This document shows positions 1 to 7,716 of a stretch of 38,278 bases of DNA, piece by piece; the stretch's first letter is position 1; every line of letters starts with the position of its first letter. The position numbers were made by a program, and so were the translations under genes. Source of the DNA: Acidimicrobiia bacterium (GTDB lineage Bacteria; Actinomycetota; Acidimicrobiia; Acidimicrobiales; AC-14); assembly GCA_023265025.1 (NCBI GenBank), contig JAHFUP010000049.1:1-38278 (forward strand), in the 5' to 3' direction. The notes below the pieces were generated by a model. That model ran no database searches. It saw only the letters and a program-made list of their open reading frames with translations, and was not told the DNA's origin.

Positions 1-369
1 TCCCGGCTCTCGAAGCGCTCCCTCACCTACACAGCGCTACCACCCCACCCCAACCCCGCGCCAGTCCGGGTACAAACCCGCAGGTCACAGCCTCGCCGCT
101 CCGACTTCCGCGCAGCCCTGGTTGCGACTCCCCGGGCTGCAGTCGTCGCGGTCGGGGAAGTCGCCGAAGTCTGCAGTTAGTGGATGGCAGCAGAGCGGGT
201 GGCCCAATGTAGCGAAACCGGCCCGAGCGCCGCCATGATCGACCTCCAGCGATTTCCCATCGCTTTCCAACCGACGCTACGTCACACTCGTTCCCGTCCA
301 CTGGAGTCGAGTCAGAGATGCCGATACGGTGTCAGCACCGGTGGGCACCGTCGACGGGAGCGAGGAACC
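1..369. other. Left-edge stretch without a convincing gene
   Basis: I see no gene I can support here. Open frames exist on both strands, but their translations are arginine- and proline-rich in the way GC-rich non-coding frames are, with no domain or signal peptide. No tRNA T-arm or intrinsic terminator stands out. The right end carries the Shine-Dalgarno site of the exported protein that starts at 370. An upstream in-frame ATG at 184 exists, but it would place about 60 aa of low-quality sequence before a perfect signal peptide. Confidence 0.5.
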
Positions 370-771
370 ATGAGGATGCGCGCACGATCCCTTCGGGCCT
401 TGGCCGCGGCTGGCGCCGTCGCCATTTCGGTGGTTTGCGTGCCGACTGCCGCGAGTGCCTTCAACCCTCAGCCCGATCCCCCGGGGCGGGCATCGCTTGA
501 GGGCCGGGTCACCGACGCCTGCACGATCCATCCCCTCGACGGCGTGGGCCTGCACCTCACCCTCGCCGGCGGTGATTTCACCTCCGCGGGGGCCACGAGC
601 ACCAACAGCGGGGGCCACTACCTGTTCAAGGGCCTGGCAGCGGGCAACTACCTGATCTCGGCAAGCGACGGATCCGGGGGTGCGGGGTCGCAGTTCCAGG
701 TGAGCATCCCCGCCGTCCAGCGCGGCGTCGTCCACCTCGACCTCAACCTCACGCCCCCCGACCCCTGCTGA
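370..771 (+). CDS. Small secreted protein with FNPQPDPPG motif and carboxypeptidase-regulatory-like fold
   Basis: Protein of 133 aa starting at the ATG at 370, chosen because GAGG lies four bases upstream and the translation opens with a classic signal peptide: an arginine-rich start, a hydrophobic core at about residues 10-25, then an Ala-x-Ala type site (ASA). The mature protein begins FNPQPDPPG, a motif I recall from other small exported bacterial proteins of unknown role. The rest (about residues 42-133) looks like one beta-sandwich of the carboxypeptidase regulatory-like type: LEGRVTDACT, a HYLFKGLAAGNYLISA stretch and an LDLNLTP end. Such domains are usually non-catalytic surface or adhesion modules. 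It has no operon partners. The fold assignment rests on motif pattern only, and the function is unknown. Confidence 0.7.
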   Translation: MRMRARSLRALAAAGAVAISVVCVPTAASAFNPQPDPPGRASLEGRVTDACTIHPLDGVGLHLTLAGGDFTSAGATSTNSGGHYLFKGLAAGNYLISASDGSGGAGSQFQVSIPAVQRGVVHLDLNLTPPDPC

Positions 772-913
772 GCGTCGGCCCCTCTCGCCAGCCGCCCGGC
801 GCCGTTCGCGTAGAGCGGACAGCATCCGGCGATGCGCGACGATAAGGTGGCAGGGCAGCACGGCGACAAGGCGGACCGGCGAGCTGCGATCCGGCAAGGG
901 ACGGAGGTGCGGG

Positions 914-1165
914 GTGGCAGAGGCGGACGTTTCCCGTTCGAAAGCACCCGATCCGACGGTGGACGCCCGAGTCGATCTCGGCGCTTCCGACGAGCCCAAG
1001 GGGCGCCGGTCAGGCGGGGCTCTACACCGGCCGGGCGTTCACGTCGCCTCCCACCCCGGCGCCACGGACCAATCGCATTCGCATCGCCCCGCCGTGCTGC
1101 CCGATCTAGATCGAACGGATGAAGCCAAGCCGTCGCGTCCCACCTCGAACCCCAAGGACGGTTGA
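914..1165 (+). CDS. Short hydrophilic ORF, in frame with the DUF1036 gene that follows
   Basis: ORF of 83 aa from a GTG at 914 with a good Shine-Dalgarno (GGAGG, six bases upstream). The product is hydrophilic, rich in Asp, Pro, Ser, Arg and His, with no recognisable domain. It ends at a TGA at 1163-1165, and the very same reading frame continues without another stop into the DUF1036 protein from 1172. Two readings are possible: an independent small leader gene translationally coupled to the next one, or the N-terminal linker of one protein interrupted by a nonsense change. The good ribosome site here and the poor one at 1172 favour the second. Confidence 0.35.
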   Translation: MAEADVSRSKAPDPTVDARVDLGASDEPKGRRSGGALHRPGVHVASHPGATDQSHSHRPAVLPDLDRTDEAKPSRPTSNPKDG

Positions 1166-1171
1166 GCGATC

Positions 1172-1519
1172 GTGCTCAAGTTCTGCAACTCCTATCCGAG
1201 CACGGTGTGGGTGACTATCATGTGGTACCACCCGAACTGCTCCGATGGCGGCAACTGGGAGAAGGCAGGCTGGTGGCAGATCGTCCCCGGTGCTTGCAAG
1301 GTCGCCTTCGGCGATGACCTGGACGACGTGAACCGCTACTGGTGCTTCTACGCCCAGGCCGCAGATGGGGCGGTGTGGTCGGGGCCATATATGCGGTCCG
1401 TGCCGCATCAAGCATTCGACTGGTGCGAGTGGACGAGCCAATCCGGCGCGAGGAGCGTCGGGTACCGGCTCCTCGACATCAACGGATATGACGATTACAC
1501 GCTCACGCTCGTCCCGTAG
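1172..1519 (+). CDS. DUF1036-family protein
   Basis: 115 aa from a GTG at 1172. The content is typical of DUF1036: an early Cys-Asn pair (KFCNSYPSTVWVTI), then GWWQIVPGACKVAF, a YWCFYAQA strand and a repeated aromatic/Cys pattern (CEW). In this family a domain of this kind forms a small beta-rich module, often exported, of unknown function. No signal peptide is seen in this ORF itself. The only nearby ribosome-site candidate is AGGA about 14 bases upstream, which is weak. The same frame is open upstream to 914 apart from one TGA, so the true protein may be longer. Family assignment is from recognised pattern, moderately sure. Confidence 0.65.
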   Translation: MLKFCNSYPSTVWVTIMWYHPNCSDGGNWEKAGWWQIVPGACKVAFGDDLDDVNRYWCFYAQAADGAVWSGPYMRSVPHQAFDWCEWTSQSGARSVGYRLLDINGYDDYTLTLVP

Positions 1520-1558
1520 GTCGCTGCTCAGCATCTATTCGCCGTAGAAATCGGATTC

Positions 1559-1720
1559 ATGCCCCCGGCCGCAATCTACGCCAGCGTGATGGCCCAGCTC
1601 CCGGTAAGAACGAAGAAGGTCGACCGCGAGAACGGCGAATGGATGCTGGCCGGGTCGACTCGGCCTGTGACCTGCTGGCGTTCACCCAGTCGCTATGCCA
1701 TCAACCCGGCCTTTTGGTGA
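1559..1720 (+). CDS. Possible small ORF or gene remnant
   Basis: 53 codons from ATG 1559 to TGA 1718-1720, lying in the otherwise empty gap between the DUF1036 gene and the convergent pgl. The translation includes VRTKKVDRENGEWMLAGS and a Trp/Tyr-rich end, which reads more like protein than most shadow frames in this window. There is no Shine-Dalgarno, no -10 element at leaderless distance and no recognised family. It may be the tail of a lost gene or chance. Confidence 0.25.
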   Translation: MPPAAIYASVMAQLPVRTKKVDRENGEWMLAGSTRPVTCWRSPSRYAINPAFW

Positions 1721-1726
1721 AACGTG

Positions 1727-2392
1727 CTAGCCGGCGGCGGCGGGGTCGACCAGCCAGATGAGGCGGTCGGCCTTGAGCCGGGTGGCGGGGACGTCGGGGT
1801 CGCCCCGGCGCACGGCGGCGAACGCCTCCCGCTTCTCCTCGCCCTCGACGGTGACGACCGCCAGACGGGCCCGGGAGATCCCCGAGAAGGTCAGCGTCAT
1901 GCGCTGGTGGGGATTGCGACCGGCTGGGTCGGTGTTCATGACGACCAGCCGGCCCGGGTCTGCCTCGAGGCCTGTCGACCGCGGGAAGAGCGAGGCGGTG
2001 TGGCCGTCGGGGCCCAGGCCGAGGTGCACCAGGTCGAGGCGGCCCACCTGCGCCACCCGCTGCTGGTAGGGGTCGGGTCCCTCCTCGCAGCGCATCGGGT
2101 AGACGGCGTTCGCGGCCCCCACCCGCTCGAGAAGGGCTTCCCGGCCCAGCCGCTCGTTGGAGTCGACGTCGCCCGGCGGGACGCAGCGCTCGTCGCCCCA
2201 GTAGACATCCACCTGCCACCAGTCGATCTGGTCGGCGCCGTCGGCGGCCAGGCGCTCGTAGCAACGGCGGGCCGTCCCTCCGCCCGAGAGCACGAGCGAG
2301 AACCCGTCGCCCGGACGGTTCAGGAACGCCTCGACCACCCGCTCGGAAAACTCTCCGGGCACGTCGTCGACCGTGATCACCTCTCCGTTCAC
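1727..2392 (-). CDS. pgl: 6-phosphogluconolactonase
   Basis: 221 aa. Hydrolyses 6-phosphogluconolactone to 6-phosphogluconate, the second step of the oxidative pentose phosphate pathway, in the cytosol. Family motifs are all present: SGGGTAR (36-42), YWGDER (64-69), SN at 78-79, and the glycine-rich LGLGPDGHTASLFP (124-137) that contains the catalytic His. Length is normal for the DevB/Pgl type. The GTG start overlaps the opcA stop by four bases (GTGA), so it is translationally coupled and is the last gene of the tal-zwf-opcA-pgl operon. There is no obvious terminator hairpin after the TAG stop. Confidence 0.96.
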   Translation of the reverse strand: MNGEVITVDDVPGEFSERVVEAFLNRPGDGFSLVLSGGGTARRCYERLAADGADQIDWWQVDVYWGDERCVPPGDVDSNERLGREALLERVGAANAVYPMRCEEGPDPYQQRVAQVGRLDLVHLGLGPDGHTASLFPRSTGLEADPGRLVVMNTDPAGRNPHQRMTLTFSGISRARLAVVTVEGEEKREAFAAVRRGDPDVPATRLKADRLIWLVDPAAAG

Positions 2393-3420
2393 GGTGTCGG
2401 CCCCATTTGGTCTCCCTCGGCCAGTCGCAGGTCACGGGCGCCGGCCAGGGCTTCCTCGTAGATCTCGTCGTGGCCGAACCTGGTGAGCGCCGAGGCCAGG
2501 GCCAGCGACGGCCACTGCTCGCGCATCCTCACTGTCTGTTCCACCTTGGGGCCGTCTTCGATGTCGACGCAGGACTTGATCTCCCGCTCGGCGCCCAGAC
2601 GGGCCACCGTGAAGGTCCCTCTCCTGCCGTCGTAGACGCCGTGGATGGTGACCGAGACATGGTCGTCGCGTGCAAGGTGGACGCGCACGGGCGGCAGGTT
2701 CAGCCGGCGCAGGAGCCACCCACCCAGCAGGAACCGCGGCCCGTGGTTTCCCCGCACCTCGACCCGGTCGACCGCCCCGAGAAACGGCCGGTAGACCGCG
2801 CCCTCGAACAGCCCGGTCAACATGCTGCGCCACTGTTCGAGGCGCATCCACGACAGGTCGGCGACAGGGAGCCTCTTGGCCAGGGTGAGGCTCCGGGCCA
2901 GGACGTCGCCGCCGGCCTCGGCCACGGCCCGGCTGTCCACCACCACCCGGTTGGCGGCCTGCATGAGCGGGTCACCTGGCGACGGCAGGCCGGCGGGCAG
3001 CCACACGACCATGGGCACGTCGGGGAGGGCGAAGGGCTCGACGATCGAGTCCAGGTGGTGGCGGGCGTTGCCCCGCACCCGGAGCACCACCTCCTCGAAG
3101 CACACAGCCCGCCCCTCGCGCTCGATGGCGCGGACCCACACCGAGGCGTCGGTGCCGTTGGCCGCGTCGGGCTCGTCGTCCACCGCGACGATGATCAGCG
3201 ACCGCGACGGGTGGCGGGCGCCGAGATCGGCGATGATCTGGCGGGCGCCGTCCGCCTCGGCGTCGGTGTTGACCACCGCGACGAGCGTGAGCACGCTGGT
3301 GCGCACCGCGGCCCGCTGCTCGTGCCGGCGCAGGTCGGTGAGCGCGTTCTCGACCTGGCCGATGGTGACGTTGTCGGATTCCCAGGAGCCGATCGTGGTG
3401 ACCGTGGTGGATTCGGGCAT
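2389..3420 (-). CDS. opcA: Glucose-6-phosphate dehydrogenase assembly protein OpcA
   Basis: 343 aa. OpcA is needed for assembly or redox control of glucose-6-phosphate dehydrogenase in cyanobacteria and actinobacteria. The recognisable actinobacterial pattern is here: an N-terminal region with RTSVLTLVAVV, the central PSRSLIIV segment, the VPMVVWLPAGLPSPGDPLM stretch and a basic C-terminal domain that ends in ALTRFGHDEIYEEAL. It lies immediately after zwf (six bases between the zwf TAG and the opcA ATG) and overlaps pgl by four bases, the classical zwf-opcA-pgl order. Its long N-terminal segment rich in Thr and Ser is not typical but fits the family length (about 300-350 aa). Confidence 0.93.
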   Translation of the reverse strand: MPESTTVTTIGSWESDNVTIGQVENALTDLRRHEQRAAVRTSVLTLVAVVNTDAEADGARQIIADLGARHPSRSLIIVAVDDEPDAANGTDASVWVRAIEREGRAVCFEEVVLRVRGNARHHLDSIVEPFALPDVPMVVWLPAGLPSPGDPLMQAANRVVVDSRAVAEAGGDVLARSLTLAKRLPVADLSWMRLEQWRSMLTGLFEGAVYRPFLGAVDRVEVRGNHGPRFLLGGWLLRRLNLPPVRVHLARDDHVSVTIHGVYDGRRGTFTVARLGAEREIKSCVDIEDGPKVEQTVRMREQWPSLALASALTRFGHDEIYEEALAGARDLRLAEGDQMGPTP

Positions 3421-3426
3421 GAACGC

Positions 3427-4977
3427 CTACGGCTTGCGCCAGCGCCGACCGTCGCGGTCGAGCAGGGTGTCCGCTTCGGGCGGGCCCCAGGTGCCGGCCT
3501 CGTACCGGGCGAGGGGAAGGTCGCCCTCCCCGAAGGCCTCCAACACCGGGTCGACGATCCGCCACGCCTGGGCCACCTCGTCGGAGCGGATGAACAGCGT
3601 GGGGTCACCGAGCAGGGCGTCGAGCAGGAGGCGCTCGTAGGCCTCGGGCGTCTCCTCCAGGAAGGCGGCGCCGTAGAAGAAGTCCATCGACACCGACCGC
3701 ACCCGGAACGCCTGGCCGGGCACCTTGGCGCCGAACCGCAGGGTGATTCCCTCGTCGGGCTGGATGCGCAGCACGAGGGCGTCGGGCTCCAGGCCCTCGG
3801 CCTGGCTCATGGCGAACGGCAGATGGGGGACCCGGTTGAACTCCATGGCCACCTCGGTGACCCGCTTCGGCAGGTACTTCCCGGTGCGGACGTAGATGGG
3901 CACGCCGGCCCACCGCCAGTTGTCGACCTTCAGGCGCATGGCTACGTAGGTCTCGGTCTGGCTGTGCGGGTCGACGCCCTCCTCGTCGCGGTAGCCGTGC
4001 ACCTCCGAGCCCTGGACCCACCCCGAGCGGTACTGGGCCCGCACCACGTTCTGGGCCACCTCCTCGGGGCTCATGACGTCAACCGCCCGGAGCGCCTTGA
4101 CCTTCTCGTCGCGGATGCCGCCGGCGTCGAAGGTGGCCGGGGGCTCCATCAGCGTGAGGGCCAGCACCTGCATGACGTGGTTCTGCACGATGTCGCGCAG
4201 GGCGCCCGCATTCTCGTAGAAGCCGCCTCGGTGGCCCACTCCCAGCGACTCGGCGACGGTGATCTGCACGTGGTTGACGTACCGGCGGTTCCAGATCGGC
4301 TCGAAGATGGCGTTGGCGAAGCGCAGGGCGAGGACGTTCTGGACCGTCTCCTTCCCGAGGTAGTGGTCGATCCGGTACACCTGGCGCTCTTCGAACGCCT
4401 CGTGCACGACGGCGTCGAGCCGCTCCGCGGAACGGGCGTCGCGCCCGAACGGCTTCTCGATCACGATGCGCACGAAGGCATCGTCGTTGGCCGGGCGGTT
4501 CAGGCCGCACCCGGCCAGGCCTTGCACGACGGTCGGGAACGTGTCGGGCGGCGTGGCCAGGTAGATCAGGCGGTTCTGGGCCGTGCCCCGCTGCTCGTCG
4601 AGCTCGTCGAGGACGTCCTTGAGCCTCTTGAACGTGTCGGGGTGCGAGTAGTCGCCGGCCACATAACGGAACCCGCCGCCGGCGAAGGCCTCCCAGACGT
4701 GCTTGGCGTCCTCGCCGCCCCCGCCCGACACCTCCACCGCGGCGCGCATCCGCTCGCGGAACTCCTCGTCGGTCATCGGCGTGCGGGCCACGCCGACGAC
4801 GGAGAAGCCGGGGGGGAGCAGCCGGCGCAGGGCCAGGTTCTCGACCGCCGGCATGAGCTTGCGGCTGGTGAGGTCGCCCGACGCCCCGAAGACCACCAGG
4901 ACGGCCGGCGGGGCCACCCGTTCGACGGTGGCCTCGGCCAGCGGGTTCTCGCCGCTCGTGGACAGGGGCCCGCTCAT
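3427..4977 (-). CDS. zwf: Glucose-6-phosphate 1-dehydrogenase
   Basis: 516 aa, full length. Oxidises glucose-6-phosphate to 6-phosphogluconolactone and makes NADPH. The coenzyme-binding fingerprint GASGDLTSRK lies at 31-40, the conserved EKPFG at 174-178, and the active-site motif RIDHYLGKE at 202-210 holds the substrate Lys and the neighbouring His. The ATG at 4977 sits seven bases from a TAGCAT -10-like element, so it may have its own leaderless promoter within the operon, 40 bases after tal. OpcA directly follows, consistent with the two working as a complex. Confidence 0.97.
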   Translation of the reverse strand: MSGPLSTSGENPLAEATVERVAPPAVLVVFGASGDLTSRKLMPAVENLALRRLLPPGFSVVGVARTPMTDEEFRERMRAAVEVSGGGGEDAKHVWEAFAGGGFRYVAGDYSHPDTFKRLKDVLDELDEQRGTAQNRLIYLATPPDTFPTVVQGLAGCGLNRPANDDAFVRIVIEKPFGRDARSAERLDAVVHEAFEERQVYRIDHYLGKETVQNVLALRFANAIFEPIWNRRYVNHVQITVAESLGVGHRGGFYENAGALRDIVQNHVMQVLALTLMEPPATFDAGGIRDEKVKALRAVDVMSPEEVAQNVVRAQYRSGWVQGSEVHGYRDEEGVDPHSQTETYVAMRLKVDNWRWAGVPIYVRTGKYLPKRVTEVAMEFNRVPHLPFAMSQAEGLEPDALVLRIQPDEGITLRFGAKVPGQAFRVRSVSMDFFYGAAFLEETPEAYERLLLDALLGDPTLFIRSDEVAQAWRIVDPVLEAFGEGDLPLARYEAGTWGPPEADTLLDRDGRRWRKP

Positions 4978-4984
4978 GCGTCGG

Positions 4985-4990
4985 ATGCTA
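4985..4990 (-). promoter_or_regulatory. Candidate leaderless -10 element for zwf
   Basis: TAGCAT on the minus strand, seven bases before the zwf ATG. The match to TANNNT and the spacing imply transcription starting at or next to the start codon. No convincing -35 was found. It lies in the 40-bp tal-zwf gap. Confidence 0.45.
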
Positions 4991-5017
4991 GGGGAGAGGG
5001 GACCGCGCCGTGGGCGG

Positions 5018-6118
5018 TCAACTCGACTGGAGGAGCTCGGTGGCCTTGTCGTGCAGCGACCCCATCAGCTCGTCGAAGGACTTGGTGAAGGACGCCACGC
5101 CCTCGTCCTCGAGCACCCGGCTGACGTCGGCCATGTCGACGCCGACCCTGGCCAGGTCGTCCATCACCTGGTGGGCCTGGTCGAGGTCGCGGTTGATGGT
5201 GCAGGCCAGCGTCCCCCGGCGCTCGAAGGCGTCGATCGTTGCGTCGGGCATGGTGTTGACGGTGTCGGGGCCGATCAGGTTGTCGATGTAGAGGGTGTCC
5301 GGGTAGGCGGGGTTCTTGGTCGACGTGGATGCCCAGAGCGGGCGCTGCACCCGGGCACCCTGGTCGCAGAGGGCGTCCCACCGCTCGCCGCGGAACTTCG
5401 AGGTGAAGAGCTCGTAGGCGAGCTTGGCCTGGGCGATGGCCGCCTTGCCCCGCAGCGCGAGGGCGTCGTCGGTACCGATCTTCTGCAGCCGGCGGTCAAC
5501 CTCGGTGTCGACCCGGCTCACGAAGAACGAGGCCACGCTGTGGATGCGGGACAGGTCGCCGTCGCAGTCCTCCAGGCCGGACAGGTAGGCCTCGATGACC
5601 TCGGCGTGGCGCTCGATGGAGAAGATGAGGGTGATGTTGATGCTGCGGCCCTCGGCGATCATCTGGCGGATGGCCGGGATGCCGGCTGCGGTGGCGGGGA
5701 TCTTCACCAGCAGGTTGGGCTGGGTGATCCGGTCGTCGAGCTGGCGCGCCGATGCCATGGTGCCCTCGGTGTCGTTGGCCAGCGTGGGCGACACCTCGAT
5801 CGAGACGAACCCGTCGCCGCCGGCGCTCTCTTCGTAAAGGGGACGGAGCAGGTCGAGGGCGTGGGTCACGTCGTCGATCACGAGGTCCCAGTAGGCGTCG
5901 TCGACGGACTCGTGATGCTCCATCAGGCTGCGGAACTGGTCGTCGTACTCGGCCTGGCCGGCGATGGCCTTCTGGAAGATGGTGGGGTTCGAGGTGATGC
6001 CCCGGATGCCCTCGTTGATCAGCCGCGTCAGGTCGCCGCTGGTGATGTACCCCCGCTTGAGGTTGTCCAGCCAGGGACTCTGGCCCTGCTCACCGAAGAG
6101 TCGCTCGAGTCGCGTCAT
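5018..6118 (-). CDS. tal: Transaldolase
   Basis: 366 aa, the longer actinobacterial/cyanobacterial class. Transfers dihydroxyacetone between sedoheptulose-7-phosphate and glyceraldehyde-3-phosphate. Motifs: GITSNPTIF (40-48), NLLVKIPAT (135-143) with the Schiff-base Lys139, and INITLIFS (160-167). The stretch VNTMPDATIDAF in the C-terminal half is also typical of Tal in this group. It follows the FIST gene by 28 bases and precedes zwf by 40. A TAGCGT element six bases before the ATG suggests an internal leaderless promoter. Confidence 0.96.
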   Translation of the reverse strand: MTRLERLFGEQGQSPWLDNLKRGYITSGDLTRLINEGIRGITSNPTIFQKAIAGQAEYDDQFRSLMEHHESVDDAYWDLVIDDVTHALDLLRPLYEESAGGDGFVSIEVSPTLANDTEGTMASARQLDDRITQPNLLVKIPATAAGIPAIRQMIAEGRSINITLIFSIERHAEVIEAYLSGLEDCDGDLSRIHSVASFFVSRVDTEVDRRLQKIGTDDALALRGKAAIAQAKLAYELFTSKFRGERWDALCDQGARVQRPLWASTSTKNPAYPDTLYIDNLIGPDTVNTMPDATIDAFERRGTLACTINRDLDQAHQVMDDLARVGVDMADVSRVLEDEGVASFTKSFDELMGSLHDKATELLQSS

Positions 6119-6124
6119 ACCGCG

Positions 6125-6130
6125 ACGCTA
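6125..6130 (-). promoter_or_regulatory. Candidate leaderless -10 element for tal
   Basis: TAGCGT on the minus strand, six bases before the tal ATG. The same hexamer occurs seven bases before the start of the first gene of this operon (7695-7700), so the two starts may be read by the same sigma factor. No clear -35. Confidence 0.45.
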
Positions 6131-6146
6131 TTCCTCCTGGGCGGGC

Positions 6147-7301
6147 TTACGGAACCGAAAGCAGAACCACGGACGCGGTGAAGCCGTGCATGAAGTTGTG
6201 GCCGCCGATCGGGCCGAGCTCGCCGGCGCAGAACATGCCGGCGATCGGGGCGCCGGCGAGGCTCTCGGAGACGACCCTGGCGTCGTGGTGGGGCTTCGGG
6301 AACAGGTTGGTGCCCCGACCGTTGCAGGTGAACACCAGCGCGGCGTCGGCGCGACGGCCGTCCACCATGCGGCGCAGGTCCTGGTCGGCCGACACGTGGT
6401 CACGGACCTGGAACTGGGCGGTCGAGCCCACCTGCAGGATGTCGCCCACCCGCAGGGCCCCGCTGTTCGGGTCGGCCCCGACGACGGTGCGCACGAGGAA
6501 GTCGCCGGGGCCGAAGTCGACCTTGCTCTCGTCGATCACCCGGCCGATCTGCACTACGTCGGCGAGCAGCTCCCGGTCCTCGTCGGTGAGAGTGGCGGCG
6601 ACCTCCTGCAGGCGCTCGACCGCGGAGCGGCCGGCCAGCTCGTAGACGATGTTCTGCTCGGCCCGGGTGACGACGAACGGGCTGCCCACCGGCCGGCAGC
6701 CCTGGGACACGACGGTGGCCACCTCGACCTGGGCGCTGAGGAACGCTCCGACCGCGCCGGCGGTCACCACCCGGTCGTCGATCACCAGACGGTTGCCGCC
6801 GGGGGCACGGGCTGCGGAGGCCATCCCGCCGACCACCGGCATCCCCGGCCGGTCCTCCTCCATCCGGCGTAGGAGGTCGTCGGTCGGGAATGTGAAGGGG
6901 TCCGGGATCAGCAGCAGGGCGCTGGCATCGTCGGGGATCGAGTCGGGCCAGCCGGTGAACGTCAGGCCGTCGGGGGAGTCGCCGGCGGTGAGATGGAACG
7001 GGGTCACCGTGCCCGTGCGCCCGGCCCAGAGGGAGATCGCCGGCCCCCGCTCGACCTCGTGGTCGCCGCCCACGACCGAGACTGCCGCGCAGCCGAGCAT
7101 GGCCTTGGGGCGCAACGTGGCGTTGATCGTGGCCACGATCTCCTCGATGGCCGGCGCATGGATCGGCGTCACGAAGAGCATGGCGAGGTCCGGGGCGATG
7201 CCCGGATCCCCGAGGGCCGCGAGGACACGCCCCACGACGTCGCCGGTCGCCACCGCTGGGTCGGGGTGCTCCGACATCGCTGCCGCGAAGGATCGTGTCA
7301 T
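6147..7301 (-). CDS. FIST-domain protein (putative small-ligand sensor)
   Basis: 384 aa. FIST_N followed by FIST_C, the F-box/intracellular signal transduction module proposed to bind small ligands such as amino acids. Supporting stretches are PKAMLGCAAVSVVGGDHEVE (about 87-106), MPVVGGMASAARAPGG, an SQGCRPVGSPFVVTRA turn that starts the C-terminal half, and GRGTNLFPKPHHDARVV with AGMFCAGELGPIGG near the end. In many actinobacteria such proteins stand alone, without an attached kinase or cyclase, as here. The start overlaps the preceding small gene by four bases, and tal follows after 28 bases, so it is co-transcribed with the pentose phosphate genes. Its biochemical role is unknown. Confidence 0.85.
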   Translation of the reverse strand: MTRSFAAAMSEHPDPAVATGDVVGRVLAALGDPGIAPDLAMLFVTPIHAPAIEEIVATINATLRPKAMLGCAAVSVVGGDHEVERGPAISLWAGRTGTVTPFHLTAGDSPDGLTFTGWPDSIPDDASALLLIPDPFTFPTDDLLRRMEEDRPGMPVVGGMASAARAPGGNRLVIDDRVVTAGAVGAFLSAQVEVATVVSQGCRPVGSPFVVTRAEQNIVYELAGRSAVERLQEVAATLTDEDRELLADVVQIGRVIDESKVDFGPGDFLVRTVVGADPNSGALRVGDILQVGSTAQFQVRDHVSADQDLRRMVDGRRADAALVFTCNGRGTNLFPKPHHDARVVSESLAGAPIAGMFCAGELGPIGGHNFMHGFTASVVLLSVP

Positions 7302-7687
7302 GCCGGCGCCAGCAGCGTGAGGGGCACGACGACCGACGAGTCTCCCGGCAGGAGCTTCACGTGGGCCTCGATCGTGCCGTAGGCCTCATACGTCAGCTCG
7401 CCCTTCACCAGGAGCCGCCCGAACTTCCCGGGCTGGACGCTGACCGGCTGCGCGTTGCGAGCGACTTCGGCGCCGGCGGCGTCGAGGAACTCGACCTCCA
7501 GGGTGCCGGCGCCGCTGTCGTCAACCGGGCAGCGGACGAACACCACCAGGTGCGGGGCGACGTGCACCGGCAGCTCCCCCGGAGCCGCCAGCGAGAACAT
7601 GACGCCGGTCAGGTCGAAGCGGGTCGAGGGGCCGGCGACCGAGCGCTGCTCGATCCCCTCCACGAAAAGAGCCGACACGATGTCCAT
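7298..7687 (-). CDS. Small conserved-looking protein of unknown function, first gene of the tal operon
   Basis: 129 aa, predicted beta-rich and cytosolic, without signal peptide or membrane segment. The pattern (an opening strand naming its own gene product class, PVHVAPHLVVFVRCPV, a FGRLLVKGELTYEAYG segment, then alternating hydrophobic strands) resembles small DUF6941-like proteins, but I hold that loosely. Its stop overlaps the FIST start by four bases, so the two proteins are probably made together. The ATG lies seven bases from a TAGCGT -10 element. Confidence 0.6.
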   Translation of the reverse strand: MDIVSALFVEGIEQRSVAGPSTRFDLTGVMFSLAAPGELPVHVAPHLVVFVRCPVDDSGAGTLEVEFLDAAGAEVARNAQPVSVQPGKFGRLLVKGELTYEAYGTIEAHVKLLPGDSSVVVPLTLLAPA

Positions 7688-7694
7688 ACGCTGA

Positions 7695-7700
7695 ACGCTA
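7695..7700 (-). promoter_or_regulatory. Candidate leaderless -10 element heading the FIST-tal-zwf operon
   Basis: TAGCGT on the minus strand, seven bases before the ATG at 7687. It lies in the 29-bp gap after the PIN toxin gene, which is also on the minus strand, so the operon could be transcribed independently of the toxin-antitoxin pair. Confidence 0.45.
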
Positions 7701-7716
7701 GTTGTCGGCCGGCGTG

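Noticed and set aside
18-180. Possible tRNA or small RNA before the first gene
   Set aside because: No T-arm, anticodon arm or paired acceptor stem could be drawn.
23-301. Minus-strand ORF of 92 aa at the left edge
   Set aside because: No ribosome site, no domain, arginine-rich composition; overlaps the start of a gene-free zone.
2407-5088. Very long open frame on the plus strand (893 codons) over opcA and zwf
   Set aside because: Translation is low-complexity, rich in His, Gly, Arg and Val, as expected for the antisense of a high-GC gene, and the minus strand encodes recognised proteins with catalytic motifs.
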